Of a DNA stretch of 64,000 nt, positions 14,947 to 24,291 are shown in pieces (position 1 is the first letter of the stretch; every line of letters begins with the position of its first letter). The position numbers were made by a program, and so were the translations under genes. The DNA comes from Peribacillus frigoritolerans. GTDB lineage: Bacteria > Bacillota > Bacilli > Bacillales > Bacillaceae. The stretch spans positions 1,300,796 to 1,364,795 of the forward strand of contig NZ_SMZY01000001.1 of the NCBI RefSeq assembly GCF_004358755.1, in the 5' to 3' direction. The notes beneath the pieces are model-generated. The model ran no database searches and was not told the origin of the DNA. It saw only the letters and a list, made by a program, of their open reading frames with translations.

Positions 14947-15647
14947 ACTCCCTTCTCATAAACAAGAACTCTTCTTTCAATCCAAGCTGCCACTTGCTCC
15001 ACTATAATAGTCAGGCCCCAGTAAATAAGCGCAGCCGCAATATATGCTTCTAAAAATTTCAAGTTGCTGGAGGCAACAATATTGGCAGCACCGTTCAGTT
15101 CCTTTAAGGAAACAATAAAAGCAATGGAAGAAGCGTGCAAAAACCCAACAAAAATATTGGTCAAATTGGGTATAGATGCTGCGAATGCCTGAGGAATAAT
15201 AATTCTTCTGATTGTCTGAACTGAAGTCATTCCAATAGAATAAGCCGCCTCTATTTGACCTTTGTTTACAGCAAGGATACCGGAGCGAATAATTTCAGAC
15301 ATATACGCTCCTGCATTTAATGAAAAGGCAATAATCACAAACACAACAATTGGAATAGAGTTTGATTTAAACGCCCAGCCATATTGATCTGCCATGGCAT
15401 CATATACCATTGGTATTCCTAAATAAATCACCATAATATGAAGCAAGATCGGTGTACCTCTAAAAAAAGATACATAGAATTCTGCAATGGGATAAACAAA
15501 CTTGATCTTATACATACGAATGACAGCGATAACAAGACCTATGCCCAGCCCTGCCAGTAATGGAACAACCGTGACTGTAAGTGTAAGAGGCAAAGCTTTA
15601 ATTATTTCGAGAAAAGCAGTCAAGATAAAAAGAGTATCAATAACCAT
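14943..15647 (-). CDS. tcyM: Cystine ABC transporter permease TcyM
   Basis: This 234-aa membrane protein is a HisM-type amino acid ABC permease with about five helices. The EAA-like loop reads [21 protein letters not shown] near residue 135. GGAGGGAAATGG precedes the start. It lies 15 bases after tcyL and overlaps tcyN by four bases, so translation is coupled. It forms the channel with TcyL. Confidence 0.9.
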   Translation of the reverse strand: MVIDTLFILTAFLEIIKALPLTLTVTVVPLLAGLGIGLVIAVIRMYKIKFVYPIAEFYVSFFRGTPILLHIMVIYLGIPMVYDAMADQYGWAFKSNSIPIVVFVIIAFSLNAGAYMSEIIRSGILAVNKGQIEAAYSIGMTSVQTIRRIIIPQAFAASIPNLTNIFVGFLHASSIAFIVSLKELNGAANIVASSNLKFLEAYIAAALIYWGLTIIVEQVAAWIERRVLVYEKGV

Positions 15648-15662
15648 CCATTTCCCTCCTTT

Positions 15663-16364
15663 TTAATTTGCTGCAATTCCATGGTCATGTCTCTGAAGAT
15701 GAATTTCTGATTTCTTAAAGCCTTTTTCAAGCAGGATGGCAATAATATAGTAGATAATGGATAAGGATATATAGACCTCGAGTGCATGCGCTGTTGCAGC
15801 AATCAGCGTATCACCCCTGCCAAGCATATCCATTACCCCAATTGTAAACGCAAGGGATGTGTCTTTTAGAAAACCAATGACAGAATTCCCAAAATTGGGG
15901 AACGCGATTAAAAGTGCCTGCGGCAGAATAATCCGGTAAAATGTCTGCCTTTTATTCATTCCAATACTGTACGCAGCTTCTTCCTGCCCTTTTTCTACAC
16001 TGGCTACACTGCCGCGGATAATTTCCGAAAATGTCGCACCGCTGCTTAAGGCATACGTAATAATGACAAAATTCATGGGGTTCATACGGGTAATATCAAT
16101 CCCGACAATCTGCAGAATTGCAGGCAAACCATAGTATATTAAGAACAATTGAATGATGATAGGTGTACCCCGCATAAATGAAACAAATAATATGGCAGCA
16201 CGGTTTAGACCTGGAATTTTATATATTCTGGGGATCGCAATGATAAAACCTATCACGATTCCAAAAAGGATGGAAAACACTAAGATAAACAATGTAATGT
16301 GAATATATGAAAGCAGTTTTGGAATAAAATCCAGGATAAGGGTGAAATCAAATGCTTTCCCCAT
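15663..16364 (-). CDS. tcyL: Cystine ABC transporter permease TcyL
   Basis: This 233-aa permease is a paralog of TcyM. The HisM-type EAA loop is AAYSIGMNKRQTFYRIILPQA and there are about five membrane helices. FMRGTPIIIQ near residue 65 is a family hallmark. It follows tcyK by 15 bases, consistent with a single transporter of two receptors, two permeases and one ATPase. Confidence 0.9.
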   Translation of the reverse strand: MGKAFDFTLILDFIPKLLSYIHITLFILVFSILFGIVIGFIIAIPRIYKIPGLNRAAILFVSFMRGTPIIIQLFLIYYGLPAILQIVGIDITRMNPMNFVIITYALSSGATFSEIIRGSVASVEKGQEEAAYSIGMNKRQTFYRIILPQALLIAFPNFGNSVIGFLKDTSLAFTIGVMDMLGRGDTLIAATAHALEVYISLSIIYYIIAILLEKGFKKSEIHLQRHDHGIAAN

Positions 16365-16379
16365 TATTCAACCCCCCTT

Positions 16380-17198
16380 TTAATTTGACTCAACTGAATA
16401 ATCATCTCCAAGCCACTTTTTGCTCAGTTTAGTCAGCGTTCCATTTTCTTTAAGCTGCTTAACAGCTTCATCAACTTCACCTTTCAACTCAGATTCCGCC
16501 TTATTAAACAAAAAATACACCTTAGAATTAATAATGATATCACCAACAACTTTTTGCTCAGCATCAACGGCTTTATTGCTGAAGTCTACCGCAAACGGCG
16601 TGGCAAGTGTTGCATCCACCCGGCCCTTTTTCAGCTGAGTTGTAGCATCGTCTGATCCCTGACCGGCATAAACAATGTTGATCTTATTGCCGTGTTCTTT
16701 ATTGTATTTTTCCAAAAAGACGGCAGCGTTGCTTGTCGCACCGGCAATGATTTTTCTGCCATTCAAGTCTTCAAGCGTTTTTACGTCATCGGTTTTCTCA
16801 TTGACTGTGATATAAAGCGGTGAATAATTGTATGTTTCATCATTAAATAAGAATTTCTTTTTTCTTTCTTCATTCTGAGCCATGTTATGGGCAATCATAT
16901 CAATCTTTTTTGTTTCAAGACTCAAGAGAAGATTAGAGAATTCCATGGTTTTAAAGTCGAATTCATAATCAGGCAAGAGCTTATCAATGGCGCGTATGAC
17001 TTCCACGTCATACCCGGTTAATTTCCCGTTTTCATCAATAAAACAAATGTTGGGGAACTGGGTACCAGTTCCAACCACAACTTTTTTCACTTCACTGTTT
17101 TTTTCTTTGCTTTCAGCATTCGTCGTTTGTTTTCCACCGCATCCTGCGGTTATTGCAAGTAAAAGAATAAGTAGAAAGATAGGTGCTATTTTTCTCAT
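16380..17198 (-). CDS. tcyK: Cystine-binding lipoprotein TcyK
   Basis: This extracellular receptor (272 aa) has a lipobox ending TAGC at about residue 20, and a family-3 solute-binding fold: GKLTGYDVEVIRAID near 55 and GATSNAAVFLEKYN near 150. It is a tandem paralog of the preceding gene, with most of the mature sequence conserved. Duplicated receptors in one operon are also found in B. subtilis (TcyJ and TcyK). AGGAGGC precedes the ATG. Confidence 0.88.
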   Translation of the reverse strand: MRKIAPIFLLILLLAITAGCGGKQTTNAESKEKNSEVKKVVVGTGTQFPNICFIDENGKLTGYDVEVIRAIDKLLPDYEFDFKTMEFSNLLLSLETKKIDMIAHNMAQNEERKKKFLFNDETYNYSPLYITVNEKTDDVKTLEDLNGRKIIAGATSNAAVFLEKYNKEHGNKINIVYAGQGSDDATTQLKKGRVDATLATPFAVDFSNKAVDAEQKVVGDIIINSKVYFLFNKAESELKGEVDEAVKQLKENGTLTKLSKKWLGDDYSVESN

Positions 17199-17221
17199 TC
17201 AAGCCTCCTGATTTACCGTTT

Positions 17222-18040
17222 TTAGTTGGACACTGTATAATCTGCACCAAGCCATTTGGTGCTTAGTTCTGTCAGCGTTCCGTCTTTTTTGATTTCTTTT
17301 AATGCGCCGTCTACTTTATCCCTAAGCTCTGTGTCGCCCTTTTGAAGCAAAAAGAAAACTTTTGAATTAGATAGTGCAGGACCGACAACTTTTTGCTGTG
17401 CATCAGCTGCATCATTTAGGAAATCAACAGCAAAAGGAGTGCTGATTGTTGCATCTGCTCTTCCCGTTTTAAGCTGTGTTTTTGTATCATCTGAGCCTTG
17501 ACCGGCGTAAACGATATTGATTTTTCCTCCATTCTCTTTATTGTACTTTTCGATCAGAACAGCTGAATTACTTGTCGCACCAACAATTACTTTCTTTCCA
17601 ACCAGATCCTCAACGGACTTAATGTCCTGATTATCCTGATGCACGACAACATTCAGAGGAAACACATTATAAGGTTCATTGTTAAATAAGAATTTTTCCT
17701 TTCTTTCTTCATTGACTTCCATTTGGTGGGCTATAAGATCAATTTTTTTAGTCTCAAGGCTTAACAGGAGATTTGAAAACTCCATCGTTTTGAACTCAAA
17801 CTCATAATCAGGGAGACGTTTATCAATTTCACGGACAAGCTCTACGTCATACCCTGTTAATTTTCCTTTGTCATCCAAGAAGCAAATGTTAGGGAACTGT
17901 GTACCTGTTCCCACTATGATTTTCTTCACATTATTCTCTGCCTCTGCTTTGCCCCCGGATGCCGTGTCGGAGATAGAACCGCACCCTGTAAGGAATATTC
18001 CTAACGCAATGATGGCTGCACTTAGTTTCAGTTTCTTCAT
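17222..18040 (-). CDS. tcyJ: Cystine-binding lipoprotein TcyJ
   Basis: This 272-aa lipoprotein (lipobox FLTGC near residue 20) is a family-3 solute receptor with IVGTGTQFPNICFLDDKGKL, GYDVELVREID and GATSNSAVLIEKYN segments. It is nearly the same length as the following paralog and shares long identical stretches, suggesting a tandem duplication with divergent ligand ranges. In B. subtilis the pair imports cystine, cystathionine and S-substituted cysteines. AGGGGGAAATT precedes the ATG. Confidence 0.88.
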   Translation of the reverse strand: MKKLKLSAAIIALGIFLTGCGSISDTASGGKAEAENNVKKIIVGTGTQFPNICFLDDKGKLTGYDVELVREIDKRLPDYEFEFKTMEFSNLLLSLETKKIDLIAHQMEVNEERKEKFLFNNEPYNVFPLNVVVHQDNQDIKSVEDLVGKKVIVGATSNSAVLIEKYNKENGGKINIVYAGQGSDDTKTQLKTGRADATISTPFAVDFLNDAADAQQKVVGPALSNSKVFFLLQKGDTELRDKVDGALKEIKKDGTLTELSTKWLGADYTVSN

Positions 18041-18126
18041 AATTTCCCCCTGTTTGCTTTAATAGTAGTAACCTTATATTCTGTATTAATTATCTGTATT
18101 TTTCCCTTTAGTACTTTTCTTCCGTC

Positions 18127-18399
18127 TTATCCAACCGTAACATTTCTTCCGGCAATCAGACTTTCAATCAGCATGAAATCTTTTTCGATTACACCCTGAA
18201 AAATATGATTTGAACCAATTTCAACAACTGGTACGTGGCGGATGCCATATTTCAGTTCAAGGATATCCCTCAAATAGTCTTTTCCTTCTACATCTATCGC
18301 GGTGTACTCATACTCATTTCTTTCAAAAAATTCTTTAATTTCCTCGCAATAGTGGCATCCTTTTCTGCTCCATAATAGGATCTTTTTTTGCTGTGGCAT
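18127..18399 (-). CDS. ytnI: Glutaredoxin-like protein YtnI
   Basis: This 90-aa thioredoxin-fold protein has a CxxC active site (GCHYC) near residue 15, and a cis-proline motif HVPVVEIG near 55. The B. subtilis counterpart YtnI lies in the same operon beside the YtmO and YtnJ monooxygenases and is required for use of S-alkylated cysteines, possibly reducing a sulfenate or mixed disulfide product. AAAGGGAGG precedes the ATG. It lies between the acetyltransferase and tcyJ. Confidence 0.85.
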   Translation of the reverse strand: MPQQKKILLWSRKGCHYCEEIKEFFERNEYEYTAIDVEGKDYLRDILELKYGIRHVPVVEIGSNHIFQGVIEKDFMLIESLIAGRNVTVG

Positions 18400-18423
18400 G
18401 GTAATCCTCCCTTTGATATGAAT

Positions 18424-18921
18424 TTATAGATTTGGTGATAATTCATGAACAAGTTCCTTTTTCAAAAACACGCCTTTTCCTTCTTCTCCATAGTCCCTTT
18501 CATAAAATCGGACGTACCCATTTCTCTCATACATTTCAATTAGCCAAGGATGACGGTCTGAAGTTCCAAGGGCAACTTCCTTTGCATTCAAGCGATCTCT
18601 TAATATGTCCTCTTCAACATAGCGCAAGATCTTATTGCCATATCCCTTTCCTTTAAAGGCAGTGTCAACTGCAAACCACCAAACGCAAGGAAGGTCCGTA
18701 ACTTCTTCAAACCGTCTGATTGAAATCGTTGATACAATCACCTGATCTACTTCTAATACGTAGCATGTATGATTGATGATATTTTGCTTTACGAGCTCTA
18801 AATCTGCGGTAGCTGCTGGAAACTTAATATTCAGCTTTCTAATAGGTTCATAGGCCCTCAGTGTCAAGTGCAAGAGCTCTTCTGCATCTTCGAGTCTCGC
18901 TAATCGATAGATATGACTCAT
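18424..18921 (-). CDS. snaA: GNAT N-acetyltransferase (SnaA/YtmI-like)
   Basis: This 165-aa GNAT enzyme has an acetyl-CoA loop VDTAFKGKGYGNKIL near residue 93 and a YERNGYVRFYE C-terminal segment. By position and size it matches YtmI (SnaA), which N-acetylates S-(2-succino)cysteine and similar conjugates as the first step of breakdown. Its start overlaps the ytnJ stop, and ytnI follows 24 bases later. Exact substrate is inferred; the second GNAT at 10.4 kb could share the role. Confidence 0.75.
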   Translation of the reverse strand: MSHIYRLARLEDAEELLHLTLRAYEPIRKLNIKFPAATADLELVKQNIINHTCYVLEVDQVIVSTISIRRFEEVTDLPCVWWFAVDTAFKGKGYGNKILRYVEEDILRDRLNAKEVALGTSDRHPWLIEMYERNGYVRFYERDYGEEGKGVFLKKELVHELSPNL

Positions 18922-20273
18922 CAGTTCACCCCTGCATTCAATTGCTCAGCTTGATTTATGGATAACGTATATCTGTTTTCAGGTTTCTTCAGACCTAAAT
19001 TACCTCGGAGAGTGTCTTGCTCATAGTCATATCGGAAAAGGCCTCTATTTTGTAAAATTGGCACAACTTCGTTTGCAAAATCATCTAATCCGTCAGGCAA
19101 GACAGCACTTCCAATCATAAAACCGTCTGCAGCACCTTCTTCAAACCACTTTTGGATTAAGTTTGCAATTTTTATCGGTGTTCCTGTAAATTGACTCCTG
19201 GGTGTCGTCACTCTCAATGCGACCTCACGAAGTGTCAGATTTTCTTCTCTAGCCATTCTTTTAATCCGGTCTGTCGTACTCTGAAAGCTGTTTTTGCCGA
19301 TATCCCCTAACTCAGGGAACGGTTCATCCAGAGGAAACTTTGAAAAATCATAATGATCAAAAAATCTTCCTAAATAATCAATCGCATTTTCTATCGTTAC
19401 TAAACTTGCAATCTCTCTGTATTTCTTCTCTACTTCCTCTTCCGTCTTTCCAATGATTGGACTGATTCCAGGGAAGATTAGAATGTCATCAGCAGCTCTC
19501 CCATATTCAACTGCTTTACGTTTTACTTTTTGATAGAATTCTTTTGCCTGTTCAATTGATTCATGCCCAGTAAACACCGCATCTGCCTCTTTAGCGGCTA
19601 AGTTGATGCCGGCTTCAGACGAGCCTGCCTGAAAAACAACTGGATGTCCTTGCTTAGAACGGTCTATATTTAGCGGCCCGGCAATGGAGAAATATTCTCC
19701 GTCATAATTGATGCGGTGCAATTTATCTGGATTAAAAAACACACCGGATTCTTTATCTCTTATAAAAGCATCGTCTTCCCATGAATCCCATAACCCTTTT
19801 ATCACTTCTAGATATTCTCCTGCAATTTTATAGCGATCAGCATGGGTTGGATGGACTTTTTTACTGTAATTTGAGGCAGAGCCTTCAAGCGGTGATGTAA
19901 CAGCATTCCAGCCAGCACGGCCATCGCTTATTTTATCCAAAGACGCAAATTGTCTGGCTACAGTATATGGTTCGCTGTATGAAGTAGAAAGTGTTCCTAC
20001 CAAGCCGATATGCGAAGTAACAGAAGCAAGACTTGAAAGAATCGTGATTGGTTCAAAACGATTCAAAAAATGAGGCAGCGATTTTTCATTGATAAACAGT
20101 CCGTCTGCAATAAAGATAAGATCAAACTTTGCATCTTCTGCTTTAACCGCCATTTCTTTATAAAACTGAAAATTCACACTGGCATCCGCCGTAGCATTTG
20201 GATGCCTCCATGAAGACATGTTGCCACCCGCACCGTGTAATAGGGCACCGAGTTTTAATTGTTTTTTCGTCAT
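18921..20273 (-). CDS. ytnJ: FMN-dependent monooxygenase YtnJ (NtaA/SnaA/DszA family)
   Basis: This 450-aa flavin monooxygenase belongs to the NtaA/SnaA/DszA family, which uses reduced FMN made by a separate reductase. Visible hallmarks include [11 protein letters not shown] near residue 52, [13 protein letters not shown] near 130, [14 protein letters not shown] and [14 protein letters not shown] near 215. It overlaps ytmO by four bases and is followed by the acetyltransferase. In B. subtilis its ortholog opens the C-S bond of N-acetylated S-substituted cysteines. A second family member is at 21.6-23.0 kb. Confidence 0.88.
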   Translation of the reverse strand: MTKKQLKLGALLHGAGGNMSSWRHPNATADASVNFQFYKEMAVKAEDAKFDLIFIADGLFINEKSLPHFLNRFEPITILSSLASVTSHIGLVGTLSTSYSEPYTVARQFASLDKISDGRAGWNAVTSPLEGSASNYSKKVHPTHADRYKIAGEYLEVIKGLWDSWEDDAFIRDKESGVFFNPDKLHRINYDGEYFSIAGPLNIDRSKQGHPVVFQAGSSEAGINLAAKEADAVFTGHESIEQAKEFYQKVKRKAVEYGRAADDILIFPGISPIIGKTEEEVEKKYREIASLVTIENAIDYLGRFFDHYDFSKFPLDEPFPELGDIGKNSFQSTTDRIKRMAREENLTLREVALRVTTPRSQFTGTPIKIANLIQKWFEEGAADGFMIGSAVLPDGLDDFANEVVPILQNRGLFRYDYEQDTLRGNLGLKKPENRYTLSINQAEQLNAGVN

Positions 20274-21307
20274 TCAGTTCCCGCCTTTGTCAAAGTTTTT
20301 TTAAAATCACCTGCTGCTTCGGAAAAAGCTTCACCTAAAAGCCAATATGATTTTCGTTTAGTCGCAGCATCCACTAGTGGGGTTAAAACAATGATTTCAT
20401 TGATTCCTAAACTGTTCTGAAGTTCTAACACCTGTCTTCTTACCGTTTCTTTTGAACCGTATATAATTGCGGCTTCCTGTTCTTCTATGGAGTAAGATTC
20501 ACCCGCCTGTTCTGCAAATTTTTCCGCCTGCTCAATGCTTTTAACCGTTACGTGTCTTCCGCTTTCCAGATTCACTCTAATCACTTTGCTCTCACCCTTG
20601 AGATTTTCTGCTTCCTGATCGGTTTCAGCGACAATGATCGATAGCGCTAAATGAAAGTCTTGATTGTTTCCTCCTCCATCAAGGTAGGCATTAAGTGAAT
20701 TTTCCAGTTCATTTTGATCGCTGTTGATAAATTGAGCATAAACAAATGAAATGTTCAATTCTGCCGCTAACTTCGCGCTATTTTCACTCGCTCCAAGGAG
20801 AAAAAGATGTGCTGGCTCAGGAGGATTCGGGTAAGCTTTTACACCGTACAGCTCGTGTTTCTCATGTAAACTGTTATGAATGAGACTTTTTAGATCACTT
20901 AACTTCTCATGAATGCTTTGACCATCGTTTATACGTTTTTGCTGCAGCGCTCTTGTCGAAAGGGGCAGACCGCCCGGAGCTTTTCCTATTCCCAGATCCA
21001 CTCTTCCTGGAGCTAAAGATGATAAAACGTTGAAGATTTCAGCAACTTTATACGGACTGTAATGTTGAAGCATAACTCCGCCAGAGCCTATTCGAATCTG
21101 ATTTGTTTTTGCCAGCAGATAGGAAATGAGCGCTTCTGGCGCAGAGCCTGCTAGTTCCTCTGAATTATGATGCTCAGATACCCAAAAACGGTGATAACCC
21201 CATTTCTCGGCGAGTATTGCCAGATCCACTGTTTGTCTTAACGCATCAGCTGCTGTTTCATTGGCTCCAATTGGGCTTTGATCAAGGATGCTCAATTTTA
21301 TTGACAC
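20270..21307 (-). CDS. ytmO: Luciferase-like monooxygenase YtmO
   Basis: This 345-aa protein is an LLM flavin monooxygenase of the LuxA-related type: [20 protein letters not shown] near residue 38, [20 protein letters not shown] near 70 and [12 protein letters not shown] near 100. It is first in the ytmO-ytnJ-snaA-ytnI-tcyJKLMN unit. The start codon is GTG with AAGGAGG upstream. The leader has a hairpin/terminator switch. The role in S-alkylcysteine use is taken from the B. subtilis operon. Confidence 0.87.
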   Translation of the reverse strand: MSIKLSILDQSPIGANETAADALRQTVDLAILAEKWGYHRFWVSEHHNSEELAGSAPEALISYLLAKTNQIRIGSGGVMLQHYSPYKVAEIFNVLSSLAPGRVDLGIGKAPGGLPLSTRALQQKRINDGQSIHEKLSDLKSLIHNSLHEKHELYGVKAYPNPPEPAHLFLLGASENSAKLAAELNISFVYAQFINSDQNELENSLNAYLDGGGNNQDFHLALSIIVAETDQEAENLKGESKVIRVNLESGRHVTVKSIEQAEKFAEQAGESYSIEEQEAAIIYGSKETVRRQVLELQNSLGINEIIVLTPLVDAATKRKSYWLLGEAFSEAAGDFKKTLTKAGTE

Positions 21308-21398
21308 CGTTATTTTCCTCCTTACATATTTCCTTTTGATAAGTCCTCACAGCCCATCTTATTGTGCCTCCAGAAGTCCAGTCAGCAAAAGAAGGTGC

Positions 21399-21445
21399 AA
21401 AAAAAGGCCCCCCAGATAAGTATAGATATCTTATCTGGAGCGCCT
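21399..21445 (-). terminator. Leader terminator of the ytmO operon
   Basis: A strong stem on the minus strand, AGGC-TCCAGATAAG with CTTATCTGGG-GCCT, is followed by seven T. It sits about 90 bases before ytmO and about 75 after the promoter, and its 5' arm starts in the hairpin at 21442-21462, so it must be an attenuator. Confidence 0.9.
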
Positions 21446-21462
21446 CCGGTTGACCAGTGGGC
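21442..21462 (-). promoter_or_regulatory. Antiterminator-like hairpin, copy 6 (ytmO)
   Basis: 5' arm GCCCACTGG, loop TCAA, 3' arm CCGGAGGC: basal GCC/GGC, internal loop CA against A, apical CTGG/CCGG with one G-U pair. The downstream terminator has no sequence in common with the other copies, so only the hairpin is conserved. Confidence 0.7.
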
Positions 21463-21516
21463 AATTCTTTATTCATTCAACGCTTAAAATTCTGAAATTT
21501 CAAATCCATTGAATGA

Positions 21517-21545
21517 ATATTAATCCTATTTTTCCGATAAATCAA
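21517..21545 (-). promoter_or_regulatory. Sigma-A promoter with operator-like dyad (ytmO operon)
   Basis: TTGATT (21540-21545), a 17-base spacer and TAATAT (21517-21522) on the minus strand. The -35 lies in AAAACCTACTTGATTTATCGG followed by AAA, matching the arrangement of the other island promoters. Confidence 0.7.
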
Positions 21546-21605
21546 GTAGGTTTTATAAAAATATTCTGGTTGAATAAATTGGTCTGCTTATCAAGACATA
21601 AAAGT

Positions 21606-22967
21606 TCAGCTGTTTCCTGTACTAACTTGTTCACTCGTTTTTAACACAAACTGATTTTCAGGATATCTAAGACCTAAGTTCGCCCGAAGAGTCACACCTT
21701 CGTACTCAGATCTAAATAAACCCCTTTCTTGAAGGATTGGCACAACTAATTCAATAAAATCCGTCAATGAATCAGGTAAAATTGAAGGTATAATCATATA
21801 TCCATCAGCTGCTCCGCCTGTAAACCACCGTTCTAGTTCATCAGCGACCTTTTCAGGCGTTCCAATAAAGTTAGCTTTTGGAGCTGCATTACTCACCTTG
21901 TTATAAAGCTCGCCTACAGTAGGATTCTCCTCCCGAATAATACGCTGAATTTTTTCATAGTCACTTTTAATGCTGTTAACCTCTCTCCAAGGAATTTCAG
22001 AAGCAGGTGTATCATGTTTAAATTGGGTCAAATCTATATTTCCAACATATCCAGATAAAAATTTAAGAGCTTGTTCAGGCATCAGTACATCTTCAAGCTG
22101 ACGGAGTTTCTCTACTGCCTCCTCCTCTGTTCTTCCGATTACAGGATTTATTCCTTGCAGAATAAGAAGTTCATCTTCTGTACGTCCGAATTGGCTTAGT
22201 TTATTCTTCAGCTGAAGGTAATAAGCGCGTGCTTCTTCAAAATCAGCTTTGTGGCTAAATACAACCTCAGCACTTCGGGCTGCAAGTTTTTGACCTGGTT
22301 CAGATGATCCTGCTTGAAAAATGACAGGCTGGCCTTGCTTGGATCTCCCAATATTAAGAGGTCCCCTAATATTAAAATAGGTCCCCTCGTGATTTAACAC
22401 ATGAACTTTTTTTTCATCATAAAATTGACCAGTCTCTTTATCTCGAATAAATGCATCATCCTCCCACGAATCCCAAAGTCCTTTCACTACATCAATAAAT
22501 TCCTCAGCCATTCTATATCGCTCATCATGAACAACATGTTTCTTCCGGCTGAAATTGAGCGCTGTCAGCCCCGTTGCATCAGCTGTCGTGACTAAATTCC
22601 ATCCTGCCCTTCCTCCGCTTATATGGTCTACCGAGGCGAATTGGCGTGCAAGGATATAGGGTTCGCTGTATGTAGTTGAGGCTGTGGCTACTACACCAAT
22701 TCTACTCGTCGACACAGCGATGGCAGTAATTAGAATGGCTGGGTCAAATCGATTCAAAATATGAGGGTGCGAGTTTGCATCAATAGCTAAACTATCCGCA
22801 ATAAAAACAGCATCAAATTTCCCGCGTTCTGCTTCTTGTGATATTTTCTTGTAAAATGAAACATCGATGCTTGCATCTGCTTGAACATGAGGAAGACGCC
22901 ATGATCCGAGATGCATGCCCGAACCTACAATATAAACAGCAAATTTCATGGTTTTGTGTTTAGCCAA
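21606..22967 (-). CDS. Second NtaA/YtnJ-type FMN-dependent monooxygenase
   Basis: This 453-aa protein is a paralog of YtnJ, with the same landmarks: FDAVFIADSLAID, SGGRAGWNLVTT, HDERYRMAEEFIDV and GQPVIFQAGSSEPG. TTG at 22967 is chosen because AAGGGA lies eight bases upstream and the length then matches the family; a longer frame from 23045 has no homology. It follows the NlpA-type lipoprotein in the same S-box-controlled unit, so it probably oxidises whatever that receptor captures. The substrate is unknown. Confidence 0.85.
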   Translation of the reverse strand: MAKHKTMKFAVYIVGSGMHLGSWRLPHVQADASIDVSFYKKISQEAERGKFDAVFIADSLAIDANSHPHILNRFDPAILITAIAVSTSRIGVVATASTTYSEPYILARQFASVDHISGGRAGWNLVTTADATGLTALNFSRKKHVVHDERYRMAEEFIDVVKGLWDSWEDDAFIRDKETGQFYDEKKVHVLNHEGTYFNIRGPLNIGRSKQGQPVIFQAGSSEPGQKLAARSAEVVFSHKADFEEARAYYLQLKNKLSQFGRTEDELLILQGINPVIGRTEEEAVEKLRQLEDVLMPEQALKFLSGYVGNIDLTQFKHDTPASEIPWREVNSIKSDYEKIQRIIREENPTVGELYNKVSNAAPKANFIGTPEKVADELERWFTGGAADGYMIIPSILPDSLTDFIELVVPILQERGLFRSEYEGVTLRANLGLRYPENQFVLKTSEQVSTGNS

Positions 22968-23059
22968 ATAAATCATCCCTTCACAAATGGGCAGTATCAG
23001 ACGATAAGTATCAGACCATTCCGGCAACAATTTGACTACAGGCATTGAGTATCGGGTCT

Positions 23060-23905
23060 TTATTGATTATTTACGATTTCTTCAACAGGTTTTTTCACCG
23101 GGATTTTGGTTCCGCCAAATTCCTTCTTAATGAAGTCCTGAACTTCTTTCGAATGATAAATACTGCTTAATTTATTCAGGTTTTTATCTTTTTCGTTTTC
23201 TTTTTGAGTAACAAGAATATTAATATTAGCCTGTGTATCTTGATTGATTTCTTCATGGTAAATCGAATCTTTAATAGAATTCAGTCCAGCATCAAGAGCG
23301 ACGCTGTTTCCAATTAAGGAGGCATCTACATCAGGAAGTGACCTTGCTGTCGATGAACCGTCCACCGGGACAAATTTAATATTTTTAGGATTTTCTACAA
23401 TATCTTGAATCGTTCCAAATGAATCAAAATCATCTTTTAACGTAATGACACCTGCATTTCGCAATACGCGAAGAGCCCGTGCTGTGTTTGCTGGATCATT
23501 TGGAATGGCAATTTCAGCATTTTCAGGGATGTTTTCAACTGATTTCAAGTTTTCAGAATAAATGCCCATTGGTTCTAAATAAGTTGTTGCTATTGCGACT
23601 AAATCTGCATCTTTGCTTTTCACGTAATCTTGAAAATAAGATAGTGACTGAAAAGCATTCACATCAAGTTTTCCATCATTGGTTGCTTCGTTAATTTGCA
23701 GGCCGTCATTAAATTCTTTTACTTCAATCTCAATACCGGCGTCTTTCGCTGCTTTCGATTTAGAAATAAAGTTCCAAACTTGAGCATCTGAGCCCGATGA
23801 TCCTACGACAATTTTGTTGTTTTCAGACGCGTTTGAGCTTAAATTGCATGCTGATAAGATAACGAATATGATTCCGGCTAGAAGTGTCATTGAAATTTTT
23901 TTCAT
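23060..23905 (-). CDS. NlpA/MetQ-type substrate-binding lipoprotein
   Basis: This 281-aa lipoprotein has a lipobox FVILSAC near residue 20 and the NlpA/MetQ fold (VNAFQSLSYFQDY near 80, AIPNDPANTARALRVL near 125). MetQ proteins usually work with MetN and MetI, but no such genes are in the island, so this receptor is an orphan or uses a distant transporter. The ATG at 23905 has AAAAGGGAG upstream. The unit carries both an antiterminator-like switch and a SAM-I riboswitch, indicating methionine or another sulfur compound as ligand. Confidence 0.85.
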   Translation of the reverse strand: MKKISMTLLAGIIFVILSACNLSSNASENNKIVVGSSGSDAQVWNFISKSKAAKDAGIEIEVKEFNDGLQINEATNDGKLDVNAFQSLSYFQDYVKSKDADLVAIATTYLEPMGIYSENLKSVENIPENAEIAIPNDPANTARALRVLRNAGVITLKDDFDSFGTIQDIVENPKNIKFVPVDGSSTARSLPDVDASLIGNSVALDAGLNSIKDSIYHEEINQDTQANINILVTQKENEKDKNLNKLSSIYHSKEVQDFIKKEFGGTKIPVKKPVEEIVNNQ

Positions 23906-23979
23906 TATTATCTCCCTTTTCAATCTTTTTTTAAAATCCATATTATTTTGTAGCCTCACCCCCTTCAAAAATTGAATAA

Positions 23980-24140
23980 AATAAAAACCCCTTCTAAAAT
24001 AAGAAAGAGTTTCGGTTTAAAACGAATATCTCATCTTATCTTTCAAGCACATTCATGCTTGCTGGAATTGGCACAGTACTAAAAAAAGCCTGCTGCCGAG
24101 GTTTCATAGGGCCATTCCCTCCACCTCTCTAAATAAGAAT
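23980..24140 (-). ncRNA. SAM-I (S-box) riboswitch upstream of the NlpA gene
   Basis: On the minus strand: CTTATTTAGAGAGGTGGAGG, GGCCCTATGAAACCTCGGCA, a P3-P4 region and GAAAGATAAGATGAG closing P1, then a terminator AACTCTTTCT/AGAAGGGGTT followed by TTTATTTT. It is 75 bases before the lipoprotein start. SAM binding should stop transcription. It is the second regulatory RNA in this leader. Confidence 0.92.
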
Positions 24141-24201
24141 ATATGCTTTTACTCATTCCTAAACGATCCGTCTCCTCCTTGGTTCAAGTTTATAAATACA
24201 C

Positions 24202-24246
24202 GAAAGGCTTTCAATCCAGTCTCAAGGTAACTAGGATGAAAGCTTC
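24202..24246 (-). terminator. Terminator-like stem in the NlpA leader
   Basis: On the minus strand GAAGCTTTCATCC pairs with GGATTGAAAGCCTTTC. The following T tract is poor (TTTCGTG), so termination may be weak. Its 5' arm overlaps the hairpin at 24242-24262. Confidence 0.5.
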
Positions 24247-24262
24247 TGGTTTTCCAGTGAGC
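24242..24262 (-). promoter_or_regulatory. Antiterminator-like hairpin, copy 7 (NlpA leader)
   Basis: 5' arm GCTCACTGG, loop AAAA, 3' arm CCAGAAGC: basal GCT/AGC, internal loop CA against A, apical CTGG/CCAG, all Watson-Crick. It lies between the promoter and the SAM-I riboswitch. Confidence 0.7.
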
Positions 24263-24291
24263 GAATTTCTATAGAAAAATTTGTTAATATC

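Noticed and set aside
21282-21476. 64-codon minus-strand frame covering the ytmO leader, with the hairpin inside it, as a leader peptide for translation-coupled attenuation
   Set aside because: It has no ribosome binding site, and the other six hairpins are not inside comparable reading frames, so a common peptide-based mechanism is unlikely.
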